Assembly (NCBI GenBank): GCA_002727195.1
Contig: PBWH01000003.1
Span: 135,007-199,006, forward strand
DNA from: Gemmatimonadota bacterium
GTDB lineage: Bacteria > Latescibacterota > UBA2968
Length of the DNA: 64,000 bases
Reading direction: 5' to 3'
The position numbers and the translations under genes are program-made. A model generated the notes under the pieces. That model was given only the letters and a program-made list of their open reading frames with translations, ran no database searches and was not told the DNA's origin. Of this stretch, positions 45,313 through 53,689 are shown one piece after another. The first letter of the stretch is position 1. Every line of letters starts with the position of its first letter.

Positions 45313-46121
45313 GCGTGTTGCCGGGGTCTGCTGCCAGTGTGGATGAGCGAGAGGATGCCCACATTCCTGTTCACATTCACGACATGACCGTCGCCTATGA
45401 CCGTAAGCCGGTGTTGTGGGATGTGGATCTGGCTGTACCCGAAGGGAAGTTGGTGGGAATCGTCGGACCGAACGGAGCAGGCAAGTCGACGTTGATCAAG
45501 GCGGTGATGGACCTCGTGCCGAAGGCGTCCGGCTGGGTACGCATCTACGGACAGCCCTACGCGGCCACCCGACAACAGATCGGGTATGTTCCACAGCGGG
45601 AATCCGTGGACTGGGACTTTCCCGTCAGCGCATTCGAGGTGGTTCTCATGGGCCGGTATGGCCACGTGGGTTGGATCCGTCGCCCCCGGAAGGCGGATCG
45701 TGACGCCGCTGAAGAGGCGCTGAGAAAGGTTGACATGGAGGCCTACCGTGACCGCCAGATCAGCCAGCTCTCCGGGGGACAACAGCAACGGATCTTCCTG
45801 GCGCGCGCCCTCGCGCAGGACGCACGGGTCTACCTCATGGATGAGCCCTTCGCCGGGGTAGACGCCGCGACCGAGCGGGCGATCATCGACATCCTGATGG
45901 AATTGCGTTCCCGGGGTAAGACGATGCTCGTTGTCCACCACGACCTGCAGACCGTCCGAGATTACTTCGACTGGCTTATTATGATCAACACGCGGGTTGT
46001 CGACTCTGGGCCGACAGATGAAGTGTTCACCGACGAGAATCTCCAGAAGACCTACGGGGGACGACTAACCGTGTTGTCGCAGGCTGCTGAAGCGGTCGCG
46101 AGCGGTAAGGTGAAGGCATGA
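45309..46121 (+). CDS. Metal ABC transporter ATP-binding protein
   Basis: A 270-residue ATPase. ATG 45309 overlaps the preceding TGA (ATGA). Walker A GPNGAGKST, signature LSGGQQQRIFLARAL and Walker B VYLMDEPFAGVD are intact, with His in LVVHHDL. It resembles MntB/ZnuC/TroB. It overlaps the first permease gene by four bases. Confidence 0.96.
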   Translation: MSVLPGSAASVDEREDAHIPVHIHDMTVAYDRKPVLWDVDLAVPEGKLVGIVGPNGAGKSTLIKAVMDLVPKASGWVRIYGQPYAATRQQIGYVPQRESVDWDFPVSAFEVVLMGRYGHVGWIRRPRKADRDAAEEALRKVDMEAYRDRQISQLSGGQQQRIFLARALAQDARVYLMDEPFAGVDAATERAIIDILMELRSRGKTMLVVHHDLQTVRDYFDWLIMINTRVVDSGPTDEVFTDENLQKTYGGRLTVLSQAAEAVASGKVKA

Positions 46122-47413
46122 GTGCCCCACTCTTCGACCTCAACTTTCAGCTGGTTCTGATCGGGAGCCTGCTGATTGGGGCCACGGGCGGGTTGCTCGG
46201 GACGTTTGCAGTATTGAGGAAGCGGAGCTTGCTCGGCGACACGTTGGCCCACGCAGCCCTTCCGGGCGTGGCAGTGGCCTTCCTGCTGACGGGATCCAAA
46301 GCGCTCCCCGTTTTGATCGCTGGTGCGACGTTCAGCGGTGTGCTCGGTGTTCTGATGATCCAGTTTGTTGTCAACCACACGCGGATCAAGGCCGACGCCG
46401 CCCTTGGCATCGTCCTCTCTGTCTTCTTCGGTGTGGGGATCGTCCTGCTGACCCATATACAGCAGTCGGGCGTCGGCAATCAGAGCGGGCTCGACAAGTT
46501 TCTGTTCGGCCAGGCCGCATCGATCGTCCGTTCCGACGTTCAGGTCATGCTGGTGCTGTCCCTCCTGGTGCTCGTTACCGTGGCGGCGTTTTACAAAGAA
46601 TTCAAAGCACTGATCTTCGACCCCGATTATTTCTCATCTATCGGCTACAACGCCCGGGGCGTTGACCTGCTGCTGATGGGGCTGATCGTCCTGACCGTCA
46701 TGGTAGGGCTGCAGGCAGTGGGGGTGATCCTTATCGCGGCTTTGCTGATCACGCCAGCAGTGGCCGCCCGGTTCTGGACCGATGATCTGGGAGCGATGGT
46801 GTGGATCGCCACAGCACTTGGTGCGATCTCCGGCGCGACCGGGACCTGGATCAGTACGCTTGCACCCAAAATCCCGACAGGTCCAGTGATGGTTCTTGTG
46901 GCGACTGGCGGATTCATTGTTTCCGCGATCTTTGCGCCCAGCCGGGGAGTTCTTGCGCGTCTAAAACGCCTCCGCGACAACAGACTTCGTGAATCGCGCC
47001 ACCATTTCCTTCGGGCTTTCGCGGAGTTGGCAGAAGCCACGGGGCGACAGAGCGAACTGACGATCGCGGAAGTGTCCGGTCATCTCCAGGAATCGGAGCG
47101 GACGACAGCGAAGACGGCATCTCGAATGGTGCGCGGTGGTTGGCTCGAGCGATGTGGTACGGGCGTCTGCTTGACGAATCAGGGCCAGGTCGATGCAGAA
47201 TTCGTGCTCAAGTCTCATCGGCTATGGGAACACTACCTGATCTATCGCTCGAACCTCAAGTTGGACCATGTCGATCGGCCGGCCGACGATGTCGAGCACA
47301 TCCTGACGCCGGAGATTGTCGCCGCGCTTGAGGACGCGCTTCGAGAGGAAGTGGTGGACATCGCGACCCCCGAAAGCGTTCACCCGACAACGAGTATGGG
47401 GGAGACGTCGTGA
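46118..47413 (+). CDS. Metal ABC permease with DtxR-like cytoplasmic domain (1)
   Basis: A 431-residue protein. Residues 1-280 are an ABC-3 family permease with about eight or nine membrane helices (LVLIGSLLIGATGGLLGTFA, SLLGDTLAHAALPGVAVAFL, VGLQAVGVILIAALLITPAV). Residues 285-431 are a soluble domain resembling the winged helix plus dimerisation region of DtxR/MntR: LTIAEVSGHLQESERTTAKT, GWLERCGTGVCLTNQGQ, LKSHRLWEHYLI and RPADDVEHILTPEIVAAL. Such a tail could sense metal or hold the regulator. It could also regulate transport directly, by inference. Ordinary permeases of this class end near residue 280. Confidence 0.88.
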   Translation: MSAPLFDLNFQLVLIGSLLIGATGGLLGTFAVLRKRSLLGDTLAHAALPGVAVAFLLTGSKALPVLIAGATFSGVLGVLMIQFVVNHTRIKADAALGIVLSVFFGVGIVLLTHIQQSGVGNQSGLDKFLFGQAASIVRSDVQVMLVLSLLVLVTVAAFYKEFKALIFDPDYFSSIGYNARGVDLLLMGLIVLTVMVGLQAVGVILIAALLITPAVAARFWTDDLGAMVWIATALGAISGATGTWISTLAPKIPTGPVMVLVATGGFIVSAIFAPSRGVLARLKRLRDNRLRESRHHFLRAFAELAEATGRQSELTIAEVSGHLQESERTTAKTASRMVRGGWLERCGTGVCLTNQGQVDAEFVLKSHRLWEHYLIYRSNLKLDHVDRPADDVEHILTPEIVAALEDALREEVVDIATPESVHPTTSMGETS

Positions 47414-48708
47414 TCACACCAGGTGAAGCCTGGATCCTGCTGACGGGCGCGCTGGCGACGGTATCCTGTGCGTTGCTCGGTACGTTCCTCGTGCTGCGCA
47501 AGATGTCGCTCCTCGGAGATGCGCTGAGTCATGCCGTACTGCCCGGGATCGTGATCGCGTTCATTCTATCCGGCAGCAGAGACGTCGTCCCGATGTTTGC
47601 GGGAGCCGCAGTCTTCGGTATTATCGCCACGGTTTTGATCGATGCGTTCCACCGACGTTGGCGAGTCCAGGAAGATGCCGCCATCGGAATCGTGTTTACA
47701 GCACTCTTCGCTTTGGGTGTTGTACTGGTTACAGCTTACACGGGTCACATCGACCTGGATCAGGAGTGCGTTCTCTACGGCGAGATTGCTTACGCTCCGT
47801 TGGATATCTGGACCTTGAACGGCAATGATATGGGCCCGAGGCCGGCCTGGATCCTGGGGACGGCCTTCATCCTCACGGTCGCCTTTGTCGGCCTGTTCTA
47901 CAAGGAACTGCAGATCTCTTCGTTCGACCCGGCGATGGCCCTTTCGGTCGGGATCAACGCAACGATCATGCACTACGCGCTGATGACGATGGTATCGATC
48001 ACCACGGTGGCTGCCTTCGAGTCGGTCGGAGCAATCCTGGTGGTCGCGATGTTTATCGTGCCCGGGGCCGCCGCCTACCTCTGGAGCAACCGGCTCAAGG
48101 TTATCCTTTGGCTCTCAGCCATTTTCTCCGTGCTGTCGGCGGTCGGTGGCTACGTCCTCGCTTCGGTCTGGAACAGTTCTATCGCAGGTGCCATGGTCGC
48201 AGCGGTCGGGATGATCTTTTTCCTGTCTGTGCTGGCTTCCCCGTCCCAGGGACTGCTGGGCAAGGCGATCGTCCGTGCTCGGCTGTCGGTGCGGATCGCC
48301 CAGGATCACCTGCTGCTGGGCTTGATCCGTCAGTCCGAACGGGATTCTTTCGAAGGCGTTCTATGCCAGGAGATTCCCCGGTTGGTCGGGGCAGGTCCCT
48401 GGGTCTCCCGGGCGGCGACACGGCGACTGACGAGCGGTGGACTGATCCGCGATGAAGGCGATCGCCTCGTCCTGACGGCGGAGGGAGAACGGAATGCCAC
48501 CCGCCTTCTCCGAAGCCACCGTCTGTGGGAGAGCTACCTGAGCAATCTCGGACTGCCCCATGATCACACACACGTGCCGGCGGACTTGCTGGAGCACTTC
48601 ATCGACGAAGGACTTCGAGAAAGAATCGATCAGGAACTCGGCGGTTCGGGTGTCGATCCGCAAGGGAAACCTATCCCGCAAGAGCGCGCTGACGGGGAGG
48701 CCGGTTGA
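47410..48708 (+). CDS. Metal ABC permease with DtxR-like cytoplasmic domain (2)
   Basis: A 432-residue second permease. GTG 47410 overlaps the previous TGA. The membrane part (1-285) has the same ABC-3 signature (LGTFLVLRKMSLLGDALSHA, AFESVGAILVVAMFIVPGAA). The C-terminal 145 residues again resemble DtxR winged-helix and dimerisation segments (VSRAATRRLTSGGLIRDEGD, LLRSHRLWESYLSNLGL, HVPADLLEHFIDEGLRERID). The two tails are diverged from each other, so the fusion is old and kept in both. Confidence 0.88.
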   Translation: MITPGEAWILLTGALATVSCALLGTFLVLRKMSLLGDALSHAVLPGIVIAFILSGSRDVVPMFAGAAVFGIIATVLIDAFHRRWRVQEDAAIGIVFTALFALGVVLVTAYTGHIDLDQECVLYGEIAYAPLDIWTLNGNDMGPRPAWILGTAFILTVAFVGLFYKELQISSFDPAMALSVGINATIMHYALMTMVSITTVAAFESVGAILVVAMFIVPGAAAYLWSNRLKVILWLSAIFSVLSAVGGYVLASVWNSSIAGAMVAAVGMIFFLSVLASPSQGLLGKAIVRARLSVRIAQDHLLLGLIRQSERDSFEGVLCQEIPRLVGAGPWVSRAATRRLTSGGLIRDEGDRLVLTAEGERNATRLLRSHRLWESYLSNLGLPHDHTHVPADLLEHFIDEGLRERIDQELGGSGVDPQGKPIPQERADGEAG

Positions 48709-48755
48709 CCGTGCTTTCACATTCGACTAAGGTAGTGTGATCGGGAGATAACGAA

Positions 48756-49451
48756 GTGTCGAAGGATGCACCGGCAATCAGCCACGCCGTTCAGGACTAC
48801 CTCAAGGCGATCTACAAGCTTCAGAACGGCCACGAGGCGGACGGGAGCGTGAACACCAAGGTTCTGTCCGATCATCTCGACGTGGCCGCCGCTTCTGCCA
48901 CGAACATGGTCAAGAAGCTGGCGGAGATGAAGCTCGTCGCATACACCCCGTACAAGGGGTTTGCGCTGACGCTTTCCGGAGAGAAGATCGCGCTCGAGGT
49001 GATTCGCCACCATCGTCTGCTCGAACGGTATCTGGCAGACTCGTTGGGTTACTCGTGGGACGAGGTCGACGCCGAAGCGGATCGGCTTGAGCACGTGATC
49101 TCCGAGGAGTTTGAGGATCGGATCGATGCGGCCCTGGGATTCCCGAAGACGGATCCGCACGGCGATCCGATTCCGGCCAAAGACGGGTCGATCCAGAAAC
49201 AGGACACCCGACGCCTGAGCGACATCGAGATGGGTGAAACGGTTGTGATTCGACAGGTAAGCGACGAAAGTTCCGAGATGCTTCGCTACATGGACGACCT
49301 CGGGCTGCGCCCGTCGGCCACGGTTCTCGTCAAGGATCGCGCGCCCTTCAACGGTCCGATGCTTGTCAGCATCGACGATTCTGGTGAACATTCTTTAGGT
49401 CTCGAAGTGGCTGGGAATATTTTTGTGAGTGCAATGGACGAGGCAGCGTGA
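48756..49451 (+). CDS. DtxR/MntR-family metal-dependent repressor, full length
   Basis: A 231-residue regulator. GTG 48756 follows GGGAG. It contains the winged helix (VQDYLKAIYKLQNGHEADGS, VLSDHLDVAAASATNMVKKL), the metal-binding dimerisation domain (VIRHHRLLERYLADSLGYSW, EADRLEHVISEEFEDRIDAA, DPHGDPIP) and a C-terminal FeoA/SH3-like domain (MGETVVIRQVSDESSEMLRY). The RHHRLLE and LEHVISE ligands are those of the ancillary/primary site. It ends the metal ABC operon and is the probable ligand of the palindrome at 44293-44308. Its TGA overlaps the metalloprotease start codon. Confidence 0.94.
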   Translation: MSKDAPAISHAVQDYLKAIYKLQNGHEADGSVNTKVLSDHLDVAAASATNMVKKLAEMKLVAYTPYKGFALTLSGEKIALEVIRHHRLLERYLADSLGYSWDEVDAEADRLEHVISEEFEDRIDAALGFPKTDPHGDPIPAKDGSIQKQDTRRLSDIEMGETVVIRQVSDESSEMLRYMDDLGLRPSATVLVKDRAPFNGPMLVSIDDSGEHSLGLEVAGNIFVSAMDEAA

Positions 49452-51061
49452 TGAAAAGATCAGTCTATTTTCTCGGAACTGTATGTCTGACCCTGAGTTT
49501 GCTCCCGGGTATGGCACTCGGACAACCGGATCACAATCCGCTCACTCCATCCTTGGATGAGCGGGTTTTTTGCGATGTATGCAGCGTATTGCGGCCGGAT
49601 CTCTTGCCCGCTGATCGGCAGATCGAGCCCCCCAAAGCTGCACGGTGTGGAACGGCTCTGCTCATGGAGGCGATGTCGCACTGGGACCGTCTACAGCCCT
49701 CCACACGAGCCAAACTGACGACGCTGTTTCAGCGACCCTCGAATCAGCGCTCCTATACCTCTCCCACCGGCCACTTCATGATTCACTATGACCTGACCGG
49801 GTCCGATGCAGTCGATACCTCTGACAGCAACGGAGATGGTATCCCGGACTACGTGGAATTGGTGGCCGAATCGTTCGATCACGCGAGAGATCGGGAGGTT
49901 AACGAACTCGGCTACCTCCCACCACCGGACGACGGAGACGGCGTCTACGACATCCATATCCAGCAGCTGGGGCTGCAGGGGGTCTATGGGCTGGCCTGGA
50001 GCGATCAGTCGCAGATCACCTCGGACAGCTACATCCAGATCGACAACAACTTCACTGACAACATCTACGCCACCCGTGGCTCGGATGGTGTGCAGGTCAC
50101 GGCCGCGCACGAATACTTCCACGCCATCCAGTTCGCCTACTTCACGCCGTTCTCCGCGGCGTGGTGGCAGGAACTCACGGCCACCTGGATGGAGGACGTC
50201 ATCTACGATGACATCAACGATTACTACCAGTATCAGATGTTCTTTTTCCAGGACCCTGAGACCTCGCTGGATGATTCGCCATTCAAGGGGCTCCAGCCGT
50301 TCGCGGCCTCGGTGTTCGCTCATCACCTTGAGCAGGTCTATGGTCGTGATCTCATCCGGGCGACCTGGGAGTCGCTGGGAACGCGTGAGCCCTCTGTCTA
50401 CGATATCACCGACATCGAGGTCGCACTTCCGGGGGGGTTCTCCTCCGTGCTGCCCCGGTTCGCCGTGTGGAACTACCTGACGGGCACACGACATGTCGGT
50501 TCCTATTACGAGGAGGGCGCACAGTACACCGAGATCAACCCCAGGCAGATCACGGTGACGCCGGGCGTTATGACGAGCGGATCTGCTAGGATCGATCACC
50601 TGGCTTCCACCTACCTGTCGGTCAATACGCGCTCTCTCAGCGGGGGACTCCGGGTTTCACTGTCACTGGAGTCGGGATCGACCTACGAGGTCGTCATGAT
50701 GCTGATGAAGAACGGTGTGCCCGAGGTCGTGAGCTGGGCGGGGACAGAGACCACGATCGCCAACGTGTCCCGTTATGACGAGGTGGTCGTCATCCCCGTG
50801 TCGACATCGACCTCAGGCGATCGGTTCGACATCGGTTACAGCGTGACCAACGCGACATCGGTGGCCACGACGTCCGATCTGGTGGGAGATTTCGACCGTG
50901 ATGGCTCGGTCGCCTTCTCCGATTTCCTGTCCTTCGCAGAGTCTTTTGGCAAGCTGGCCACCGACGCCGGCCACGTCCGTCAGCACGATCTCAACGCCGA
51001 TGGAGACATCGGTTTCGGGGACTTCCTGATTTTTGCCGGCCACTTCGGCGAGTCTCGCTGA
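49451..51061 (+). CDS. Secreted zinc metalloprotease with C-terminal dockerin-like EF-hands
   Basis: A 536-residue exported protein. ATG 49451 overlaps the preceding TGA (TGATG). The signal peptide is SVYFLGTVCLTLSLLPGMALG. A calcium-type stretch DTSDSNGDGIPDYVEL lies near 120. The zincin motif is VTAAHEYFHAIQFAY (HExxH, around residue 215), followed by WWQELTATWMEDVIYDDIND, which supplies Glu ligands. This pattern resembles the MXAN_6640-type putative metalloproteases. After a beta-sandwich, the C-terminus carries DFDRDGSVAFSDFLSFAESFG and DLNADGDIGFGDFLIFAGHFG, the same type of EF-hand pair as the protein at 6735-9248. Translational coupling to a metal regulator is odd for a secreted protease. 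Confidence 0.82.
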   Translation: MKRSVYFLGTVCLTLSLLPGMALGQPDHNPLTPSLDERVFCDVCSVLRPDLLPADRQIEPPKAARCGTALLMEAMSHWDRLQPSTRAKLTTLFQRPSNQRSYTSPTGHFMIHYDLTGSDAVDTSDSNGDGIPDYVELVAESFDHARDREVNELGYLPPPDDGDGVYDIHIQQLGLQGVYGLAWSDQSQITSDSYIQIDNNFTDNIYATRGSDGVQVTAAHEYFHAIQFAYFTPFSAAWWQELTATWMEDVIYDDINDYYQYQMFFFQDPETSLDDSPFKGLQPFAASVFAHHLEQVYGRDLIRATWESLGTREPSVYDITDIEVALPGGFSSVLPRFAVWNYLTGTRHVGSYYEEGAQYTEINPRQITVTPGVMTSGSARIDHLASTYLSVNTRSLSGGLRVSLSLESGSTYEVVMMLMKNGVPEVVSWAGTETTIANVSRYDEVVVIPVSTSTSGDRFDIGYSVTNATSVATTSDLVGDFDRDGSVAFSDFLSFAESFGKLATDAGHVRQHDLNADGDIGFGDFLIFAGHFGESR

Positions 51062-51170
51062 CCGCTAACCCCTCGTCTCTACCCCTGAAACGTGACCGTA
51101 CTTCCTCAGATGCAGAAGGTTTACTATATTCACGCCCAGATTTGGATAAGCAAAGGTTAAGGATTCGGGC

Positions 51171-51938
51171 GTGATAGCACTCAGAACGGCCAAAGAGTTT
51201 GAGCTGATCCGGCGGAGTTGCCATGTGGTGGGGAAGGCCCACCAGGCGCTCAAGTGCATGGTGAATCCTGGGGTCACGACGCGGGAACTAGACGAGGTGG
51301 CGGAAGAAGCCGTCCTGTCTACGGGCGCCGTCCCTGCGTTCAAGGGATACCACGGGTATCCCGCGACCGCCTGTGTGTCGGTGAACGAGCAGGTCGTGCA
51401 CGGGATTCCGGGCGACCGTAAACTGGTCGAGGGCGATATCGTGAGCATCGACCTGGGGGCGAAGCTAGGGGGATATTTCGGCGATCAGGCCGTGACTGTG
51501 GCCGTTGGGCGGGCGGACAAGGATGTGGCCAGCTTGATGAAAGTGACTCGGGAGAGCCTGCATAAGGGCATCGATGGCGCACGGCCAGGGAATCGACTGA
51601 GCGACATCAGCGGCGCGGTCCAGGATTGGGTTGAGGAGCACGGGTTTTCCGTGGTCAGGCAGTTCGTCGGGCACGGGATCGGGAGAAAGCTCCACGAGGA
51701 TCCACCCGTGCCGAACTACGTTCCCGTCGACCGGAATCCTCGGTTACGGAAAGGGATGGTGTTGGCAATCGAGCCGATGGTGAACCTGGGAAGCGCTGAG
51801 GTGGTTGTGGCGGCAGATGGGTGGACGGCGTCCGCAACCGATGGGAAAGCGTCGGCGCATTTTGAGCACGTCGTCGGGATAACTGATGGTGATCCCGATA
51901 TCCTCACCATGACCGAAGACGAGTTGGGTTACGCATGA
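51171..51938 (+). CDS. map: Type I methionine aminopeptidase
   Basis: A 255-residue enzyme that removes initiator Met. GTG 51171 has AAGG upstream, and TATATT at 51125-51130 is a likely -10. Family motifs are FKGYHGYPATACVSVNEQVVHGIP (His79 region), DLGAKLGGYFGDQAVTVAVG with two metal Asp, FVGHGIGRKLHEDPPVPNY (His) and the Glu ligands in LAIEPMV and HFEHVVGI. Length and motif order are those of the short type Ia enzyme. The GDQA in place of GDSA is a mild variation. Confidence 0.95.
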   Translation: MIALRTAKEFELIRRSCHVVGKAHQALKCMVNPGVTTRELDEVAEEAVLSTGAVPAFKGYHGYPATACVSVNEQVVHGIPGDRKLVEGDIVSIDLGAKLGGYFGDQAVTVAVGRADKDVASLMKVTRESLHKGIDGARPGNRLSDISGAVQDWVEEHGFSVVRQFVGHGIGRKLHEDPPVPNYVPVDRNPRLRKGMVLAIEPMVNLGSAEVVVAADGWTASATDGKASAHFEHVVGITDGDPDILTMTEDELGYA

Positions 51939-52462
51939 AGCGGTTTGTCTGGGCAGTTCTGGTCGTGGTTCTCGGGTGCGGCCAGCATTATGAAGAAGGA
52001 TCACATCCTGCTCCTAAGCCATTTCCGGCCAGCGGGTTACCTGCTGGACACTCGAAAATGTCGCCCTCGGCGGAGCAAGCCAGTGCTGAGACCGCCCCGG
52101 ATGAGGCCGGCGCGATCTCGGGGACGATTCGCCTGTCATCGGAATTCAAGACACGCGTTCCCGGGAACGCCTACCTCTACCTGATCGCGCGCGAACGGGC
52201 CGACGGCGGCCCACCTTATGCGCTCAAACGGGTCCCGCTCCCACAGTTTCCTTATAGCTTCACGATGGGGCAGGCTGACGTCGGGCAGATGTTCGGGGAC
52301 GGGATCGTGATGGCGGAGATTCCAGAAATGTATCTGATCGCCCGGATCGACCAAGACGGTATGGCCATGGCACAACCTGGCGATCTCGAGGGGACGTGCT
52401 TGCAGAACCCGATTGCCGGTGGCGCCAGGAACCTCGAGATCGTGATCAATAGAGCATACTGA
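51935..52462 (+). CDS. Lipoprotein with CcmI/CycH C-terminal-like domain
   Basis: A 175-residue lipoprotein. ATG 51935 overlaps the map stop codon. The lipobox is VLVVVLGCGQ. After a Pro/Ser-rich linker, residues about 60-175 resemble the C-terminal domain of the cytochrome c maturation protein CcmI: ISGTIRLSSEFKTRVPGNAY, LYLIARERADGGPPYALKRV, FPYSFTMGQADVGQMF, LIARIDQDGMAMAQPGDLEG. Normal CcmI has a membrane anchor and TPR domain before this. Here the domain stands alone on a lipid anchor. A role in apocytochrome handling is possible but not shown. Confidence 0.72.
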   Translation: MKRFVWAVLVVVLGCGQHYEEGSHPAPKPFPASGLPAGHSKMSPSAEQASAETAPDEAGAISGTIRLSSEFKTRVPGNAYLYLIARERADGGPPYALKRVPLPQFPYSFTMGQADVGQMFGDGIVMAEIPEMYLIARIDQDGMAMAQPGDLEGTCLQNPIAGGARNLEIVINRAY

Positions 52463-52529
52463 GCGATTCGCCCGGAACCCCTGTCGCCTCTTAGCGTCAA
52501 CGGAACGTGATGAACCCATTGAAAGTGTG

Positions 52530-53687
52530 ATGAAAATTCTGCCAAGACACCTGTTAGCCATCTTGCTGATTGCCGGATGCGGGACCAAAGACCCGAGCCC
52601 GGTCGGAATCGACCTTGTCAACCTGTCTGGAGGCGAGGTGGTCGAGCTCCTGAACGTCCCGTCTGCCATAACGGCGCCTCAGCTGCTCGACATATTCCCG
52701 AGTATTCTGGGAGGAACTGAGGAGGTTCTTGTCGGCCGGATGAACGGGGTGGAGTACACGGGCGTATTCCGTGTCGAGTTCGCCCCCACGGACTTCCCTG
52801 GCGGGGATGCGTCTACTTTGGCAGTGGACTCGCTCTTCGTCGAGCTCAGGGTGCTCGGTGGCCTGGTCCGGGGTGACCTGGGGAACATCATCGTCTCTCT
52901 GCCGATGGAGTCCTGGAGCGAGACGCGCTCTTTCGTCGATACGACCACATTCAGGGCCGCCCGGTTCCCGCGGGACATACTGGCTGAAGTGACCCCGACA
53001 CTCGCGGACAGCACGGTCCGCGTTCCTCTTCCCACGAGCTTGTTGAGTGATGCAATTGCTCTGGGTGGCAGGACGCCAGCAGTGGAATTCGCTCTCTCTG
53101 GTGCTGAGGGTAACGACTTCCTGGTCGTCGCCGGGTCCAGGGAATCGAGCCTTACTGGCAAATCACCCGTCCTTTCCGCGGTCTACGCTGGTGGCGCTGG
53201 GTCCAGCGTCGGTACGGCCCTCGACACGTACTACGCCGATCGCCTTCAGGAACCTCAGCCAGGGGAGGTACTCCTCCAGACTGGCATCCTGACAGGGACC
53301 ACCATGAAGTTCGAGCTTCCCTCCATCCCCGAGGCGTCGACCGTGAACGTGGTGGAGCTTTCATTCGATTTCGATTTTGACCGTTCTTTCCTGACCTCTT
53401 TGAGGCTCCGGATCGAGCGTCTCGATGTGGCCGGCGGAGACACCACACGGACGATCACCAGCAGCAACGCGCTGAACGAGCAGGTCGTGGTTCCGTCGGG
53501 ATCACCGTTCTTGATGAACCTGGATCAACTGATGTTCCACGGCTGGATGTCCGGTCAGCAGACGAACAGTGGCTTCTCCCTCACGCCGATCTTCGAGATT
53601 ACGCCCGATCTGCGATACGAGTGGGGCCTCTTCTCCAACCCCAGGCTTCGCATCGTATACTCACTTCCACCGGCATCGGGTTCCTGA
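52530..53687 (+). CDS. Lipoprotein of unknown function, beta-rich
   Basis: A 385-residue lipoprotein (LLAILLIAGCGTKD lipobox) starting at ATG 52530. The mature part is beta-rich with evenly spaced valine/aspartate strands (LAVDSLFVELRVLGGLVRG, VNVVELSFDFDFDRSFLTSL, LRLRIERLDVAGGDTTRTIT). Two stretches with serine-linked repeats suggest a repeated immunoglobulin-like or jelly-roll domain. No family is recognised. It is followed after two bases by an outer-membrane protein gene, so the pair may be an outer-membrane lipoprotein/barrel unit. Confidence 0.7.
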   Translation: MKILPRHLLAILLIAGCGTKDPSPVGIDLVNLSGGEVVELLNVPSAITAPQLLDIFPSILGGTEEVLVGRMNGVEYTGVFRVEFAPTDFPGGDASTLAVDSLFVELRVLGGLVRGDLGNIIVSLPMESWSETRSFVDTTTFRAARFPRDILAEVTPTLADSTVRVPLPTSLLSDAIALGGRTPAVEFALSGAEGNDFLVVAGSRESSLTGKSPVLSAVYAGGAGSSVGTALDTYYADRLQEPQPGEVLLQTGILTGTTMKFELPSIPEASTVNVVELSFDFDFDRSFLTSLRLRIERLDVAGGDTTRTITSSNALNEQVVVPSGSPFLMNLDQLMFHGWMSGQQTNSGFSLTPIFEITPDLRYEWGLFSNPRLRIVYSLPPASGS

Positions 53688-53689
53688 TC

